From Tomocerus qinae (Eukaryota > Arthropoda > Collembola > Entomobryomorpha > Tomoceridae), in contig CM034546.1 of the NCBI GenBank assembly GCA_020055645.1, forward strand, positions 136,235,875 through 136,299,874: a DNA stretch of 64,000 nucleotides, read 5' to 3'. The notes beneath the pieces are model-generated. The model was given only the letters and a program-made list of their open reading frames with translations. It had not been told where the DNA came from and did no database searches. Made by a program: the position numbers and the translations under genes. This document shows positions 1-11,524 of the stretch, one piece after another (position 1 is the stretch's first letter; every line of letters starts with the position of its first letter).

Positions 1-1192
1 AATGGACTGATCAAGAGCGCAACCAAATACACACGCAGTTCCATTTTTTGCTGGATTGCAAAATTTTAGATAATATTGCTTGAAATAACAAGGTTTTAGT
101 TCAGCTGACTGATAATAACAGTCTTATAGTCTTTGGGTTACGAACTAATTCACTTTTAAACAGTTTTGCTATCAACCATTGTGTTATAAAATAAATGTTT
201 TCAGGCACTTAAAATATTTCAGGTAAATGATTTTTTAAAGATAAAATCTGTAAATTCCTACGTTGTATAACATAAATAAAGTCTTTTCTTGTGATGTGTA
301 AAATACACTCCTTAAGCAAATTTTTTCAACTACATGAAACACAAGAGAGTGGTCTTCCTTTGGCACTTACAATGAAATGAACCCAATATACATATATGTG
401 TACGATTTTTCCTGCATTTACTCTACTGTTATACTCTGGTATGTATTTTTACCTTTATAAGCCCTAGTAAAAATGTATTAATTACAATAAATTTTTTCTA
501 GAAATTGTAACCGTCAAAACCAGAAGCATACACCTATTTATAGGTATTATTATTTTCATGGACCTTATCTATGGAGAATCCAAGAAAATATAATCCTTCG
601 CCTGGCCACCTTAAAAGTTAGCCCTTTCTTTCGCCGCTATAATTTTAACTAAACGAGCAAAAGAAAAGGTCCAACTTTAGGGTGGCGATACGGAGGATTA
701 TATTTTGGTAGACTCTCCGAGAAAGACGACTCGCGTCTTTATTCTTTTTCCAAGAACTAGCCAAGTGTTGAAGTGACCTACCGCAAGGAGGTACATATTT
801 TTATAAGAGTTACACAGAGAGAAACCAAATTTACATACATACAAAAATATATGAATTAACCAGTTCAGAGTTTATTCAAGGATTTCTTCTATTAACATTT
901 AAATTTCAAACTTTTTACAGAATAACATAATATTGTACTACTTTATCCATGTTAAGTATATAAAATTGTATAATATTACGTTTAGACATCATTATTATGC
1001 ACTTTATTGTAAAAAATAAATAATAACAGTTATACAAAGTAACATATTAAAGTATGATATGCCCAAATTTTTCTAAAATAGTTCAAATCAATCCTGTAAT
1101 GTCTACTTCGTTACATTCTACAACTAAACTTGCGTTTAGAAATTTCCATTTCTAAATTTAATCTAGCTCTTGCTGACGTGAGAATATTTAAT
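1..1192. other. Intergenic, one small hairpin element
   Basis: I see no coding region here. It is AT-rich and holds one inverted-repeat element, listed separately at about 572-719. The 1004-1010 stretch on the minus strand contains an AATAAA that could serve the subtilase gene to the right. Confidence 0.6.
572..719. repeat. Short fold-back (MITE-like) element
   Basis: The left arm (572-612) begins GGAGAATCC and the right arm (about 679-719) reads GGAGAGTCTACC on the opposite strand. The arms share the core AAAATATAATCCT and then GCCACC, so about 40 bp pair imperfectly around a 65-bp centre. No open frame is present. Such small non-coding inverted repeats are typical of MITEs; no target-site duplication could be fixed. 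Confidence 0.6.
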
Positions 1193-2668
1193 TTATTTGT
1201 AACTTAATTTTAAGCCTTCGATGGCTGCTTGAAGAGAGGCGGTGGCATTAACAATTCCAAATCCGACTGCGTTATTAGGGAACTGGGATTCAGAACCTTC
1301 GCAATTATATCCAGTGGGTGTAACTTTTTTGTTTGTGTAAAAAGTCAAAAGTCTCTTAATTTGATCGAATTTCAAATTCACGTTTCTAGAGAGTAGAAGA
1401 GCAGTAACTCCAGCGACGTGTGGAGCAGACGCGGATGTTCCAGAGGCGGTTCTGTACATATTTATGCCTACCAATCTCCACGTCGATTTGATATTTACTC
1501 CCGGGGCGGAAATTTCTGGCTTAATTAAATATTTGTTTTCATCGGAGGGTCCCTTTGAAGAGAAACTAGCCATGCCATTAGTAAGATTGGAAGCACCGAC
1601 TGCAATTACGTTTGGCAATTTAGCTGGATACCCTACAGTTCTACAGTTAGGTCCCTCATTTCCTGTCATAAAAATAAGAATTAAGTTTTTAAAAGTGCCT
1701 TAGTTTATTTATGAAAGATGTATAATTTTACCATTTGCAAAAACGGGAATTATTATAGCGGCATGCCAAGCTTCGACGACTTTAGTGTATTGGTTGTCTT
1801 TAGGATCTTCTCCCCAGGAATTGTTGATTACCCCAGGAGCTTTGGAGCAGTTGTTTGATTTTCCATCAGGACAGAGCATAAACTGGCCGCAACAGATCAA
1901 GTCTGCCCAAGTTCCTATACCATATTGGTCGTAGGCCTTGCAGGCTATCCACTTCGCTTTAGGAGCAACTCCAATCCCATTACCTGCTACCATAATGCCT
2001 GTAATGTAAGTCCCGTGGCCATAGTCATCTGTTGGAACCGTAAACGCAGTACTAGTACAATCCATCCATCCATACTCGCCTACGTATTTGTCTTCCAGTT
2101 CCGGATGGCCACCCCAGACTCCGGTGTCGATAGAGCCCACGACCACTCCTTCCCCTTGATTCCCTCCAGGAAGATTCCATGCTTCAGGAGCGCCTATATT
2201 TTCGACTCCCCACACATATGAGCTGCTAGGGCCTGAGGTTTCCAAGTTAATTAACGGATTGAGAGACACTTCAGAATCTTCCGTGATTTTCAAAACGTTG
2301 TCTACAGCCGCCAAAGCATCCACCACTTTTCGATCCGCTGCCCGTAAATAGATTTGGTTAGTGATCCAGAATACCTTATAAGAGGCGAATCTTAGTTCGG
2401 TCAAAATGTTGACTGCAGACTTTTGGGATACTTCTGCCAAGGATTGGAGGGTAGAAGTGAGGGCCACAAGGCGCTCAGAACGATCGGAGTAGCTGTTGTT
2501 CCTCAGGGAGGCGAGGGCTGTTGAGGTTCCCTCTTTAAATGATACGAGCACGTTCGCTGAGCCTCGGGAGGCGAGGGAGGAAGCTAAGCGGTCGTCGATC
2601 TTAGTGTTCGAGGCGGCCATCGAATCACCCGTCAGGACGAGACACAAAAATAAAACAACTACTGTCAT
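1193..2668 (-). CDS. Secreted subtilisin-like serine protease (peptidase S8)
   Basis: Two exons (2668-1732 and 1662-1193) with a 69-bp GT-AG intron give 468 residues. The chosen ATG at 2668 is followed at once by a signal peptide (residues 1-17). An upstream in-frame ATG at 2764 would place 32 polar residues before that signal, so it is less likely. An inhibitor-like prodomain (about 20-140) precedes the catalytic domain. The triad is visible: Asp181 in SIDTGVWG, His218 in DYGHGT, Ser389 in GTSASAP; the oxyanion Asn is in VINNSWGED. The ADLICCGQFMLCP and SKAPGVINNSWG stretches resemble bacillopeptidase-F-like bacterial and oomycete subtilases more than animal furins or kexins. The intron falls between the oxyanion region and the Ser motif. 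An AATAAA overlaps the stop codon. It probably digests extracellular protein, for example in the gut. The class is sure; the origin is inference. Confidence 0.9.
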
Positions 2669-2764
2669 TTTATTGATGTTGATATTTATGAATTGGCTCC
2701 AATTAAATGCTCGGATTTGTAGGTCCTGTAAATTGAATATTAATTTCATTATTATTTTATTCAT

Positions 2765-4056
2765 CTTGTTTTTAAGGATGATGTGCCCTAACTTCTATTT
2801 CAGATTGCTACTCATTTCCTTAACTTTCTTTAACATAAAAATGGGACAAACAACAAAAAGCCAATGCCCATAACATTTGTAACTTAACCATAATCAACTA
2901 TTCTAATAGTTACATAATAATATATCGAATAACGAATATCGATATAATAGGACAACTAAATGGCAACATGATGACTTAATTATGATTATAATACAAAAAG
3001 TGCAATTTTGGTCCGCACATTTTAAAATAATTAGAAGGTTTATATTCAAAGCCAATATGTTACATTTTTATCAATATTTTTTGATACGCCCCCCACAATC
3101 AAATTACTGATACCTGGCATAATATGACTATCAATAGTTAGAATATAATCGGCTAAGTTAAACTTTGTTCACTTTATTATCACTATTTCTATATTTATCA
3201 CACCCTCACCACAATTATTCACGGTTCACTTTTGGTCAGTCAATATAAATGCCAACATATTATGTTCATTTTTGCGACAATAAAACTTTCGGGCACATTT
3301 TGAATAGCAATAAAATTTTAAAATCTGAATCCCACTCCCAGTTAAGCAGTTCCCACTCCCAAACTTTTTAGCAATATAATAGTAAATGATAAAATAGCAA
3401 AACGAAACTTACCTTACGTAAAAGAATCCACAGACACAGAAGCAGAGCGTAGCTGTAGACACCAAAACTGGAATAAGCAAAAAACTATAATTACCTAGGT
3501 ATATATTCGGTATGAATATAAAATGGTAAAATTTCAGCTGCATGAGTTTTGCTATACCATTTGGTAATTAAAAGGAAATGTTTTATCTTTGAACCTAAAG
3601 TAAAATGTATTCTCAGAAAACAATATCTGGCCTTTAGGTTGTTAGGATAAGCTAAATAGTAACATTTAAAGCATTTTACCTTTTTAGTCTGTAAAAGACG
3701 CATATCAATAGAACGAAAGGATTAAAATTGAAGGTACTGTGTTGTCTGTTTTTATTTCCATAGTTGCTACTACCAAGACCATGAAGCTACAAAGCAAATA
3801 TTATATTTTACGAGAAACGCAGCCCGTCCTACGGACGGGAAAATAACTGTAGGCAAGCAATCAGGAATTTATTTAATTCTTAAAATGTTTGAATCCGTTA
3901 ATGTACTGTTTGAAAAACAGCAGTGTAATTATTTCTAGCAATCAAGACTTTGAAAACCGCAATTTGGCTATTTAATGTTTATTGTAGTAAACCAAAGACA
4001 AACATTTAAAAAATAGGAGTAATAGGAGTAAATAAATGCATGTATTTCTCTACACT
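2765..4056. other. Intergenic with a possible minus-strand exon
   Basis: Mostly AT-rich with no recognised gene. On the minus strand about 3489-3413 there is a stretch ending at a good donor (GTAAGT) and preceded by an acceptor-like TTATAG. One frame reads as a hydrophobic segment (LIPVLVSTATLCFCVCGFF). It could be a membrane-spanning exon of a small gene, but I found no partner exons. Confidence 0.3.
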
Positions 4057-4761
4057 TTACTTCACTTCACTATCACCACCCAATTCCATATTTTCATCCA
4101 ATAGAGCCAACTCATCGTCAGTCACATATCCATCATTAGGCTTCCTATTGGAGTCTACGGGAGAGACAACGGCTGCTTGGGCCAACTTTCCCTTCTTCGA
4201 CTCTGAACCTTGCTCGCTTAGTGATGGTTGAAAGGACTTGAAAAGTTCAAGTTTCTCGGCCTGTTGCTTGGCACTCAGAGTCCAGTTGGCTTTTTGAAAA
4301 CGCTTCCCTGTAGCAGAGACGCCATTGCAAATAATACACCGAAAATATCCCGGACGAACTGGAGCTATTCTGCATTGGTCGCACCATTGCCAACATTCAG
4401 GGAGTTCTGGTAGTGCATGGTTATATTCTTTTCCACACTGTTCGTGGGGGCACTTGTCTAAAAAAGGTAATGTAATAAAATTACCATCACAGAAGAAAAC
4501 AAAAAAGCATTACTAATAATTTTGTTTACAAATTAAAACATTGTACTTACCTTTCTGGTAGAAGTCATTCACTTTTCGAGAACAGAACGGACAAAATCTA
4601 TCTACCAAAGAGATAGGGAGCCGCCCTAATTCGTTAGCATTATTATTATTTGTACTGGAAGCTGACCCACTTGAAGTTATGTTTCTTTTCGGAATCCTGA
4701 ATTGTCCAGAGTTTGGCGTAGTATTACCACTACCACCTTGAGAACCACCACGGCGATTCAT
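4057..4761 (-). CDS. Hypothetical cysteine-cluster (zinc-binding type) protein
   Basis: Two exons, 4761-4551 and 4457-4057, join across a 93-bp GT-AG intron (donor GTAAGT, acceptor TTTTAG) and give 203 residues. The N-terminus (1-50) is Gly/Ser/Asn-rich and basic. A compact cysteine cluster follows: CPFC (57-60), CPHEQC (73-78), CWQWCDQC (92-99) and CIIC (111-114). That is five CxxC or CxxxxC knuckles, enough for two zinc ions. The tail (about 120-203) is charged and ends acidic. I do not recognise the family; a nucleic-acid- or protein-binding zinc module is the natural guess. The frame stays open through the junction and cysteines continue across it, which argues that both exons are real. 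The intron breaks the cluster after the first knuckle. Confidence 0.7.
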
Positions 4762-5023
4762 TTTCTAAAAAAATTAAAAAGAAGCATTAAATATCTTAAC
4801 CAAAAGCTTCAGCTGATTTGCGGCGGTTGGCCGTAGTGGCAACATAGGGCGTCTTTCTGTAAGCAGTCTTAACAATGCTTACAAAGAAAAGATGTTTTAT
4901 GATCTAATAACAACCTCCACTACTTTTTTACATCCATTTAAACAAAATTAATTGTATGACAGGTCACTCCCTCTAAATCACAATTATATCTAACTTGTAG
5001 TAGGCCTCCAGCAGAGGCCGCCG
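4762..5023. other. Intergenic
   Basis: No feature recognised between the cysteine-cluster gene start and the fold-back element. Confidence 0.5.
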
Positions 5024-6183
5024 TGTCCAAAATATTTTGTAATCAGCCAATGAAATTGTAGATTTCATTTACATAAATCTATTCGTCTGGAGTCGGAGTC
5101 GGAATTTAGCACCTTGCTCAAGCACCTTGCTCCATTATCCCCTAAACAACCTCTTAGCATAAATGGGGTCACCAAAGTATGATAATACACCTGTGGTACC
5201 TACAGTGTACAATTTTATGCTAAGGGGAAGGAGAGGGATTTTAAATAAAAATTAGCTAGTAGCTAAGGTGATTTTCAAAAATTTGACTCCGACTCTTGAT
5301 TCTCTTATTATGAAATAATAAGAATAGAATACAGGAAGTCTTGATTAATAAATCTATATGATTTCCAAAATGAATCTTAAGGGGTACAATTTGATGAAGC
5401 AAATACCGTGAATAGCGAATAATATGGACTCTTGATAAAGAAATAATATTGGGTTGGGAAGACGGATGAATACTAAATCCGAATCTCATTACAACCTCAT
5501 TCACATGGACATAGTTGAGTTGTTGGAAGTCAAGATTGGCTGTAATCATAGTGATTGCGTATATGGTTGGCTCACTTGGGTGTTTGGAAAATGAAAATTC
5601 AGTTTTTTCATTTGTGGATCCAAATTGGACAATTTGGATCCACAGCCAAATCTGTCTTTCAATGACCAAGGATGGTTGCCATTGGATACGTATGTCTTGG
5701 TGGGTCATAGCTTTGAGTATAGACAAAAAATTGAATTTTATTTTCCCAAACACCCAAGTGAGCCAACCTTACTACGCACACACTGTCTTACTAATACTAC
5801 ATGAAGCCTTGGTTGGAAGTGTTTGTGAATTAAACCTTTGGAATAAATCTTATTTGTTATACATTATCAGAAATTATTTGGAAGGTATAGTCTATACCAA
5901 ATAATTTCTGATAATGCATATCATATGCATAAGACTTATTCCATAATTGTAATCCACAGGTATACTTCAAACAACTCGACTATGCTCATGCGAATGAGGT
6001 TGCAATGACATTCGGATTTCGTGTTCATCCTAATATCCATTTCTTTATCATGAGTGCATAACATTCAATATTCACGGTATTTGCTTCATTAAATTCTACC
6101 CCTTAAAATATATTTTGGAAATCATATAGATTTATGTAAATGAAATCTGCAATTTCATCGGCTAATGTCAAAAAATTTGGACC
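5024..6183. mobile_element. Nested fold-back transposon, non-autonomous
   Basis: The whole segment is a giant imperfect palindrome. The outer arms start GTCCAAAA at 5024 and end TTTGGAC at 6183. Inner matches include ATAGATTTATGTAAATGAAATC (left copy inverted near 5057-5083), AAGCAAATACCGTGAAT and CCAAACACCCAAGTGAGCC. The right side carries an extra, almost perfect hairpin of its own (about 5839-5942, centre near 5890; arms share CAAATAATTTCTGATAATG), so one fold-back sits inside another. Open frames in it are by-products of symmetry. No transposase is encoded; movement would need one supplied elsewhere. Confidence 0.75.
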
Positions 6184-6239
6184 AATCAGAGAGGGGCAAA
6201 AATGTAGTCAGCATTTGAATCACTGTCAGAACTAATGGT

Positions 6240-7340
6240 TACGACAGTATGAAATAATAAGAATAGAATACAGGAAGTCTTACAGGAAGGACAGGAGGTC
6301 TGACGTTGGGTGACTTACCAAAGTAGACAAAAGACAGCCACAGATGACAATAGACAGCCACAGTAGACAAAAGACAGCCACAGATGATTAAGACAGCACA
6401 GATGATCAAGACAGAACAGATGATCAAGACAGCACAGATGACCCAGACAGCACAGATGATCAAGACAGAACAGATGATCAAGACAGCACAGATGACCCAG
6501 ACAGCACAGATGATCAAGACAGCACAGATGACCAAGACAGGAAGAGAGATGAGGAGATCCCAAAAAGTGTAGTGACACGATGAAACTATTGGGCAATAAA
6601 ATAGATGATTCATGATATGACTGCATTGTAGGGTTGAAGTAAGCCAGCCGTTGCATGAGGGTGAGGAGGGTGAGGAGTGGGAGGGTGAGGAGGTTGAGGC
6701 GGGTGAGGAGGGTGAGGAGTACATTTTTACATTACGTATTTGAAGAGTTATATTGGGGAGGAGTAAATAAAATGTAGAATCACCAATTTCTTAATCCAAA
6801 GTAGACAGCCACAGTAGACAAAAGACAGTCACAGTAGACAAAAGACAGCCACAGATGATTAAGACTGCACAGATGACCAAGACAGCACAGATGACCAAGA
6901 CAGGAAGTGAGATGAGGAGATCCCAAAAACTGCAGTGACACGATGAAACTATTGGGCAATAAAATAGATGATTCATGATATGACTGCATTGTAGATTGCA
7001 AAAATTCAAAATTGGTTAAAATGTTCCCATTTGGGTAATCAGAAGGCTGGATTTCAAAAAAATTCAGCCAATCAGAAGGCTTATCGCCATACCACAGGGC
7101 AATGAGAGGTCTGACGTTGGGTAACTTACCACAGTAGACAAATGACAGCCACAGATGATCAAGAATCAATCAAGACAGCACAGATGACCAAGACAGGAAG
7201 TGAGAGATGAGGAGATCCCAACTTCCCAACAGTTGCAGTGACGCGATGACAGCCACAGATGATCAAGAATCAAGACAGCACAGAAGACAAAAGACAGCCA
7301 AGATGACCAAGACAGGAAGAGATGAGGAGATCCCAACTTC
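6240..7340. repeat. Minisatellite field, 18-bp unit plus duplicated blocks
   Basis: The core (about 6384-6541) is roughly nine tandem copies of an 18-bp unit, consensus GATGATCAAGACAGCACA. Related GACAGCCACAGATGA units recur to about 7310. Larger blocks are duplicated around it: GGTCTGACGTTGGGT at about 6297 and 7109, and GAGGAGATCCCAA followed by a CGATGA-containing stretch at 6551, 6911, 7210 and 7327. A short GGGTGAGGA-type purine repeat lies at about 6657-6720. The unit length is a multiple of three, so long open frames appear on both strands, but they encode only the repeat. Confidence 0.75.
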
Positions 7341-9317
7341 CCAACAGTGCATAGTGACGCGATGAAACATAGATTCCAAATATCGTGGCAGATATATGAA
7401 TCTGCCGCAAGAAGCAAAAGTTGTTGCAAGGATGGCTTGCACGAACAAAAGAAATGTGAAGGCAAGCAGAGTGCTTGTCTTCTCATCTCAGTCCAGCCGG
7501 CCAGCCAGCCAGCAGCAGCCGAGTGAGTAGAGTAGAGAGAGTAGTAGAAGGGAGAAGCACGGCAAGCAGGCATAAGCAATACACTGCTTATGCCTGGCTC
7601 CGCCAAGGGTAAACCGTCTCACATTGTTTTGGGAATGTCTTGCGACATCCCAGGTACATTTTTGGTTGACGAAACGAACATCGAACTTACATGCTCTCTC
7701 TCTTTTTATGTGATGATAGTATCCAGATAATACTACTTTAAACTTAGAAACATTTGCTCCACTAAAATCTATTTCCAGATGATGTAATTAATATTAGACT
7801 TGGCAATGTATGTAGAAATATGGTTATTTTATTTACTAAATAAATAATACAGCATAGTATGAATTAATACCCAACTCTTTTCAGAAAATGGAAGGAATTA
7901 TTTAAGGTACTAAGTTTGTAAAAGTAAAAAGGTTAGAATGTTTGGAATTTCTCTCCTACAGAAAGTACAAAACCATATCCATTGAATATTTTGAAGAACT
8001 GCTACTACTGCAAGTCATAATCCGGATACCTGAGGTAATAAGAGTAGCATTAAGAATTAATTCACATTTCAATACTTGTATTATTACAAATTATGCTATT
8101 TTGAACTGAATATAATCTGGGTGGGACTACTGGAATATTCTAATAACCTGCAGTAATTTTGATTTATTTTTTGACCAATTTAATTTTATTCTCCCTACAC
8201 TAAAGTTTCACCATTTAGGCAACATAGAATAAGCTTTTATATAGCATGTTTTATTTGGCTAAGATATTTCGGGTTACAAATACCTATTGGCTTAAATTTG
8301 AGCGATGTAAATTTTCCATTTTTTATGTTCGGTTTTTTGGACCCTTTATTTTAATGTGATGTTCATAAAAGTTCCCTCATTAATGTTACTTTGCATGGTC
8401 TGTCGAATGGTAGATATCACTTGGCAGTACTACTTCAGGTTGCTGAGATCTATAGGAGGACATTTATGGTGAAACACTACGTATGTATCCTTCGTAACTA
8501 CACTTTACCTTTTCACGCCTCTCTTTTTCCTATCACTACAAAAATACATTTAGAAATGTTATTTTATTTCAGTAAATAAAATCCAACCCGTTTAAAACAA
8601 TTGAAGGAATAATTTGATTTAGGAATTGACCACCAATTTATATATTATCTTGTATCTATCTTAGCTAAACTTGGACGTTTCCAATTTCCAATTTTATGTA
8701 TACAACTCCATATAGAGTTGAATATCTATTGCTTGCGTCTAATATTTGCTTTTATTGGGAATTACACTATTAGTATAGGCTTTAATTTATAGAATTACAT
8801 GTGGGTGTGCTTTGCATTCACATATTATAAGTTTTTAGCTGAGGTTGTCGGCAAGTGAAATCCATAAATCTCTTATTGATAAAACTCTGCATTCATTTAT
8901 GTCTAAATGAAAGAATCAGTGCAATGGACAAAGTCTTACGTAATTGATGTAAATTAATTAACAAGGTTAATATACTCTTAAGACATCTGCTTTGGCTTTT
9001 GGATAATAAGAGCAGCGGCATGCCATGTGTCCGTTAAACGGGATTACATTCGAAGGTCAAGGAGTTGCTTTAACCTTCAAGCTGATATAAATACTACGTG
9101 ACTCACAATGGAGCAAAGATATTATGTATTATAATATTTTGATGGATGCTATCTATCTGCTGTGTGTACATATAAAATGTAAATATAAATAACTGCGTGT
9201 TTGAATTTTCATCATTTCTGCTTCATGCACTAAACCAAACACAACACCTTATTTTCAAAACATTGTGTGGTAAACTGGTGAGAAACATATTTACATTTAA
9301 TCTTAACAAAAGTCGAT
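7341..9317. other. Intergenic
   Basis: No convincing gene. A short AG/CAG-rich low-complexity run lies at 7490-7560. The rest is AT-rich and contains only short, unsupported frames up to the start of the methionine sulfoxide reductase gene. Confidence 0.5.
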
Positions 9318-10362
9318 ATGGATCCCAACACAAGTAAAGAAGAATGTTATAAAGAACTGCTCCAGCAGCTACGAGCGCTAATTAAAGGCCAACGAAATTG
9401 GGTACGATTATAATATATTATAGTATGAATATTATAATAGTATATATAGTATGATATTAAGGAGAAAGTTTTAACCTACGCCAAAATTAAAACCCTCCTG
9501 TTTCGAATTTAGCTATCCCAATGAAGAATTAATTAATAATTTTTTTTAAATTTCAAAATTAATTTCCATTCAGATATTAATTTATTTATTTTTTAAACTG
9601 TTATATTATATTTGAAGGTAACCAATTTGTCTAACGCTTCTTCTTTGATTTTCCACGGGCTAAATAATCTGACGTGGTTTAAAAGTCATCCTATCAATTG
9701 GGCGGGGTTCTACCTTACAACTAACACTGAAGAAAGAAAACTTGTGTTAGGACCCTTCCAAGGAAAGGTAAATACCTATGTAAATATTATTCCACCTGAT
9801 GGCTGTAATGTAATACAATTTTTACTCTCACTTGCTCTCCTATATATTAGGTCGCTTGCACGCAAATTCGCATGGGAAAAGGAGTTTGCGGAACTGCAGC
9901 TGAAACAAAGCTAACACAGGTTGTCGCAGATGTGCATTTGTTCCCGGGGCATATTGCCTGCGACTCTGAATCTAATTCCGAAATTGTTGTCCCTCTGTTG
10001 TCTGCAAACACGGTAGAAATTAGCTTTAAACATTTCTTGACACAATAAAATTAAATAACTACTTAAATCGCCGAATTTAGACGTTGATTAATTCCATGAT
10101 TTTTGAAGTATAAACCTTCTACATCCACAATTTATATTTCCTAAGTTGAATGTGTCAAATGAATAGCATTACCTACATTTTTACTACATTTTTGGTAGTT
10201 TTAAATACAATTATCTTCATTTGGAAATTTTTATAGGAAGTCATCGGCGTTTTGGATATTGATTCAACAACGACTGACAGTTTTGGACCAGAAGACAAAA
10301 TCGGACTAGAACTTCTAGCTCAAGAGTTAGTAAATGGCTGCGATTGGGGAGCTATGATTTAA
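9318..10362 (+). CDS. Free methionine-R-sulfoxide reductase (GAF domain)
   Basis: Four exons (9318-9401, 9618-9767, 9851-10012, 10237-10362), all split in phase 0 with GT-AG borders, give 173 residues. This is the full length of the fRMsr/MsrC family, a GAF-fold enzyme that reduces free methionine-(R)-sulfoxide to methionine using thioredoxin electrons. The diagnostic parts are present: INWAGFYL (about 58-65), VACTQIRMGKGVCGTA, GHIACDSESNSEIVVPLL and EVIGVLDIDS. The three functional cysteines are Cys81, Cys91 and Cys115, with spacing 10 and 24, the same as in the E. coli enzyme (84/94/118). Cys115 in GHIACD is the expected catalytic residue. The protein has no signal peptide, so it should be cytosolic. 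The family is well known in bacteria, yeast and protists and is regarded as largely absent from animals, so a spliced copy here suggests acquisition followed by intron gain. Confidence 0.93.
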
Positions 10363-10628
10363 AATACAAGCATTATTATTTTTCAACGATCTTCTTTCAT
10401 TGATCAATCTTTTGCATTTCATGTTAAAACAGTCCTTATAGGTAAACATTAGTCAGGTAATGTATAATATACTCAAGATTTCCGAAATTAGTCTATTTAC
10501 AAATAAAATATACAAAAAAATGATTTATAATACTGATTAACACAATGGACAAGAGATTGTAGTGGAAATTTAAATATTACCTGGTTTGTTTTAGATGTCG
10601 ATATCATTAAAAATAATTTATACCACCT

Positions 10629-11108
10629 GATTTTTTACAAAACTGCAAGAAACGTCGTGCATTGGTGGAAATGAATCGATGGCTAGATTCGTATGACAAA
10701 TATTTGTTTCCTAGGAAAAGATACACCAGAGGAAAGGACGAATTATTCAAGAGGCAAAATGTATTTCTCATTCCTAGTTCTCCGAAATTCCTAATCTATT
10801 CCTCCAGAATGCATTCTCTAATGCACTCTGGGATATACTGGCTATTTGAAAAGTGGGACACTTTTTTACAAGGACAAAAGTTTGGAACATTTATAAACCA
10901 AAGAAATAGTTCAGATATTTTGGAGAATGAAGGAAGCAATAACATTGGCAATGAAAACATTATTTCAATATTCAATGTATTAGCTTTCTTTGTTTTTGTT
11001 TCCCTTTTAGTGTTTATCGTTGAATTTTCAGTAAAGAACTTGCTTTCTTTACAACGTTTACATATATTCTACAATATGTTTCCTTTATTTAAGAGTAAGG
11101 GAAAGTAA
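10629..11108 (+). pseudogene. Ionotropic receptor C-terminal fragment, copy A
   Basis: An open frame encodes the end of an ionotropic-glutamate-receptor-like (IR) chemoreceptor: NCKKRRALVEMNRWLDSY, then SGIYWLFEKWD, and a final hydrophobic segment ending LLVFIVEF before a TAA at 11106. These are the last ligand-binding lobe and the last membrane helix of IRs. The rest of the receptor (amino-terminal lobe, pore) is not found upstream, where the methionine sulfoxide reductase gene ends 270 bp away. I therefore call it a truncated copy, although a terminal exon of a gene using distant exons cannot be excluded. Copies B and C lie at 26.8 and 18.9 kb. Confidence 0.6.
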
Positions 11109-11169
11109 TTAAATGGAACTATATTTATACAATGAAAAGTTTTCTAGCGTTACTTGTGATAATTTAAAA
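11109..11169. other. Trailing sequence of IR fragment A
   Basis: The stretch after the stop (AATTAAATGGAACTATATTTATACAA region) is also conserved in copy C near 18995-19035, so the duplicated unit included 3' flanking DNA. Confidence 0.45.
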
Positions 11170-11524
11170 CAGCGGGGCAACTTGAACATACACTTTGTGT
11201 GTATTACTTAGGATTAGAGTATAGCCCGTATTTATTTACCAAAATTCTTCAAAATTTCCAAAAAGTGGCGGAATGTGAATACCTCGGACTTGTGGCTCGG
11301 AAATGTAACACGTTTTGAATTATAGCGTTAGTGGGAAAACATGATATCCCGCCAACGCCCTAATTCAAAATTAATTAGAAATTTCAAATTTTCCTGAACT
11401 ACTAGTCCGAGGCATTCACCTTCTGCCACTTTTTGGAAATTTTATAGAATTTTGGTAAATAAATACAGGCTATACTCTAATCCTAAGTAATACACATAAA
11501 GTATATGTTCAAGTTTCTCCGCTG
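11170..11524. mobile_element. Fold-back MITE, full copy
   Basis: Terminal inverted repeats start CAGCGGGGCAACTTGAACAT at 11170 and end with the complement at 11524. The arms pair over about 130 bp each side of a centre near 11347, including TTAGGATTAGAGTATAGCC and CCAAAAAGTGGC. The left half recurs at about 32030-32212, which identifies a dispersed family. No coding capacity. The right terminus runs into a further palindrome (CTCCGCTGCAGCGGAG) and a second small hairpin (GGGTGGCTAACAGCGCGC, 11574-11608). Confidence 0.75.

Noticed and set aside
5256-5904. Overlapping open frames of 165 and 129 codons on opposite strands
   Set aside because: They lie within the nested fold-back and mirror one another because of the inverted repeat.
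6239-7606. Open frames up to 161 codons with repeating hexapeptides
   Set aside because: Products of the 18-bp minisatellite and duplicated blocks; no leader, domain or splice pattern.
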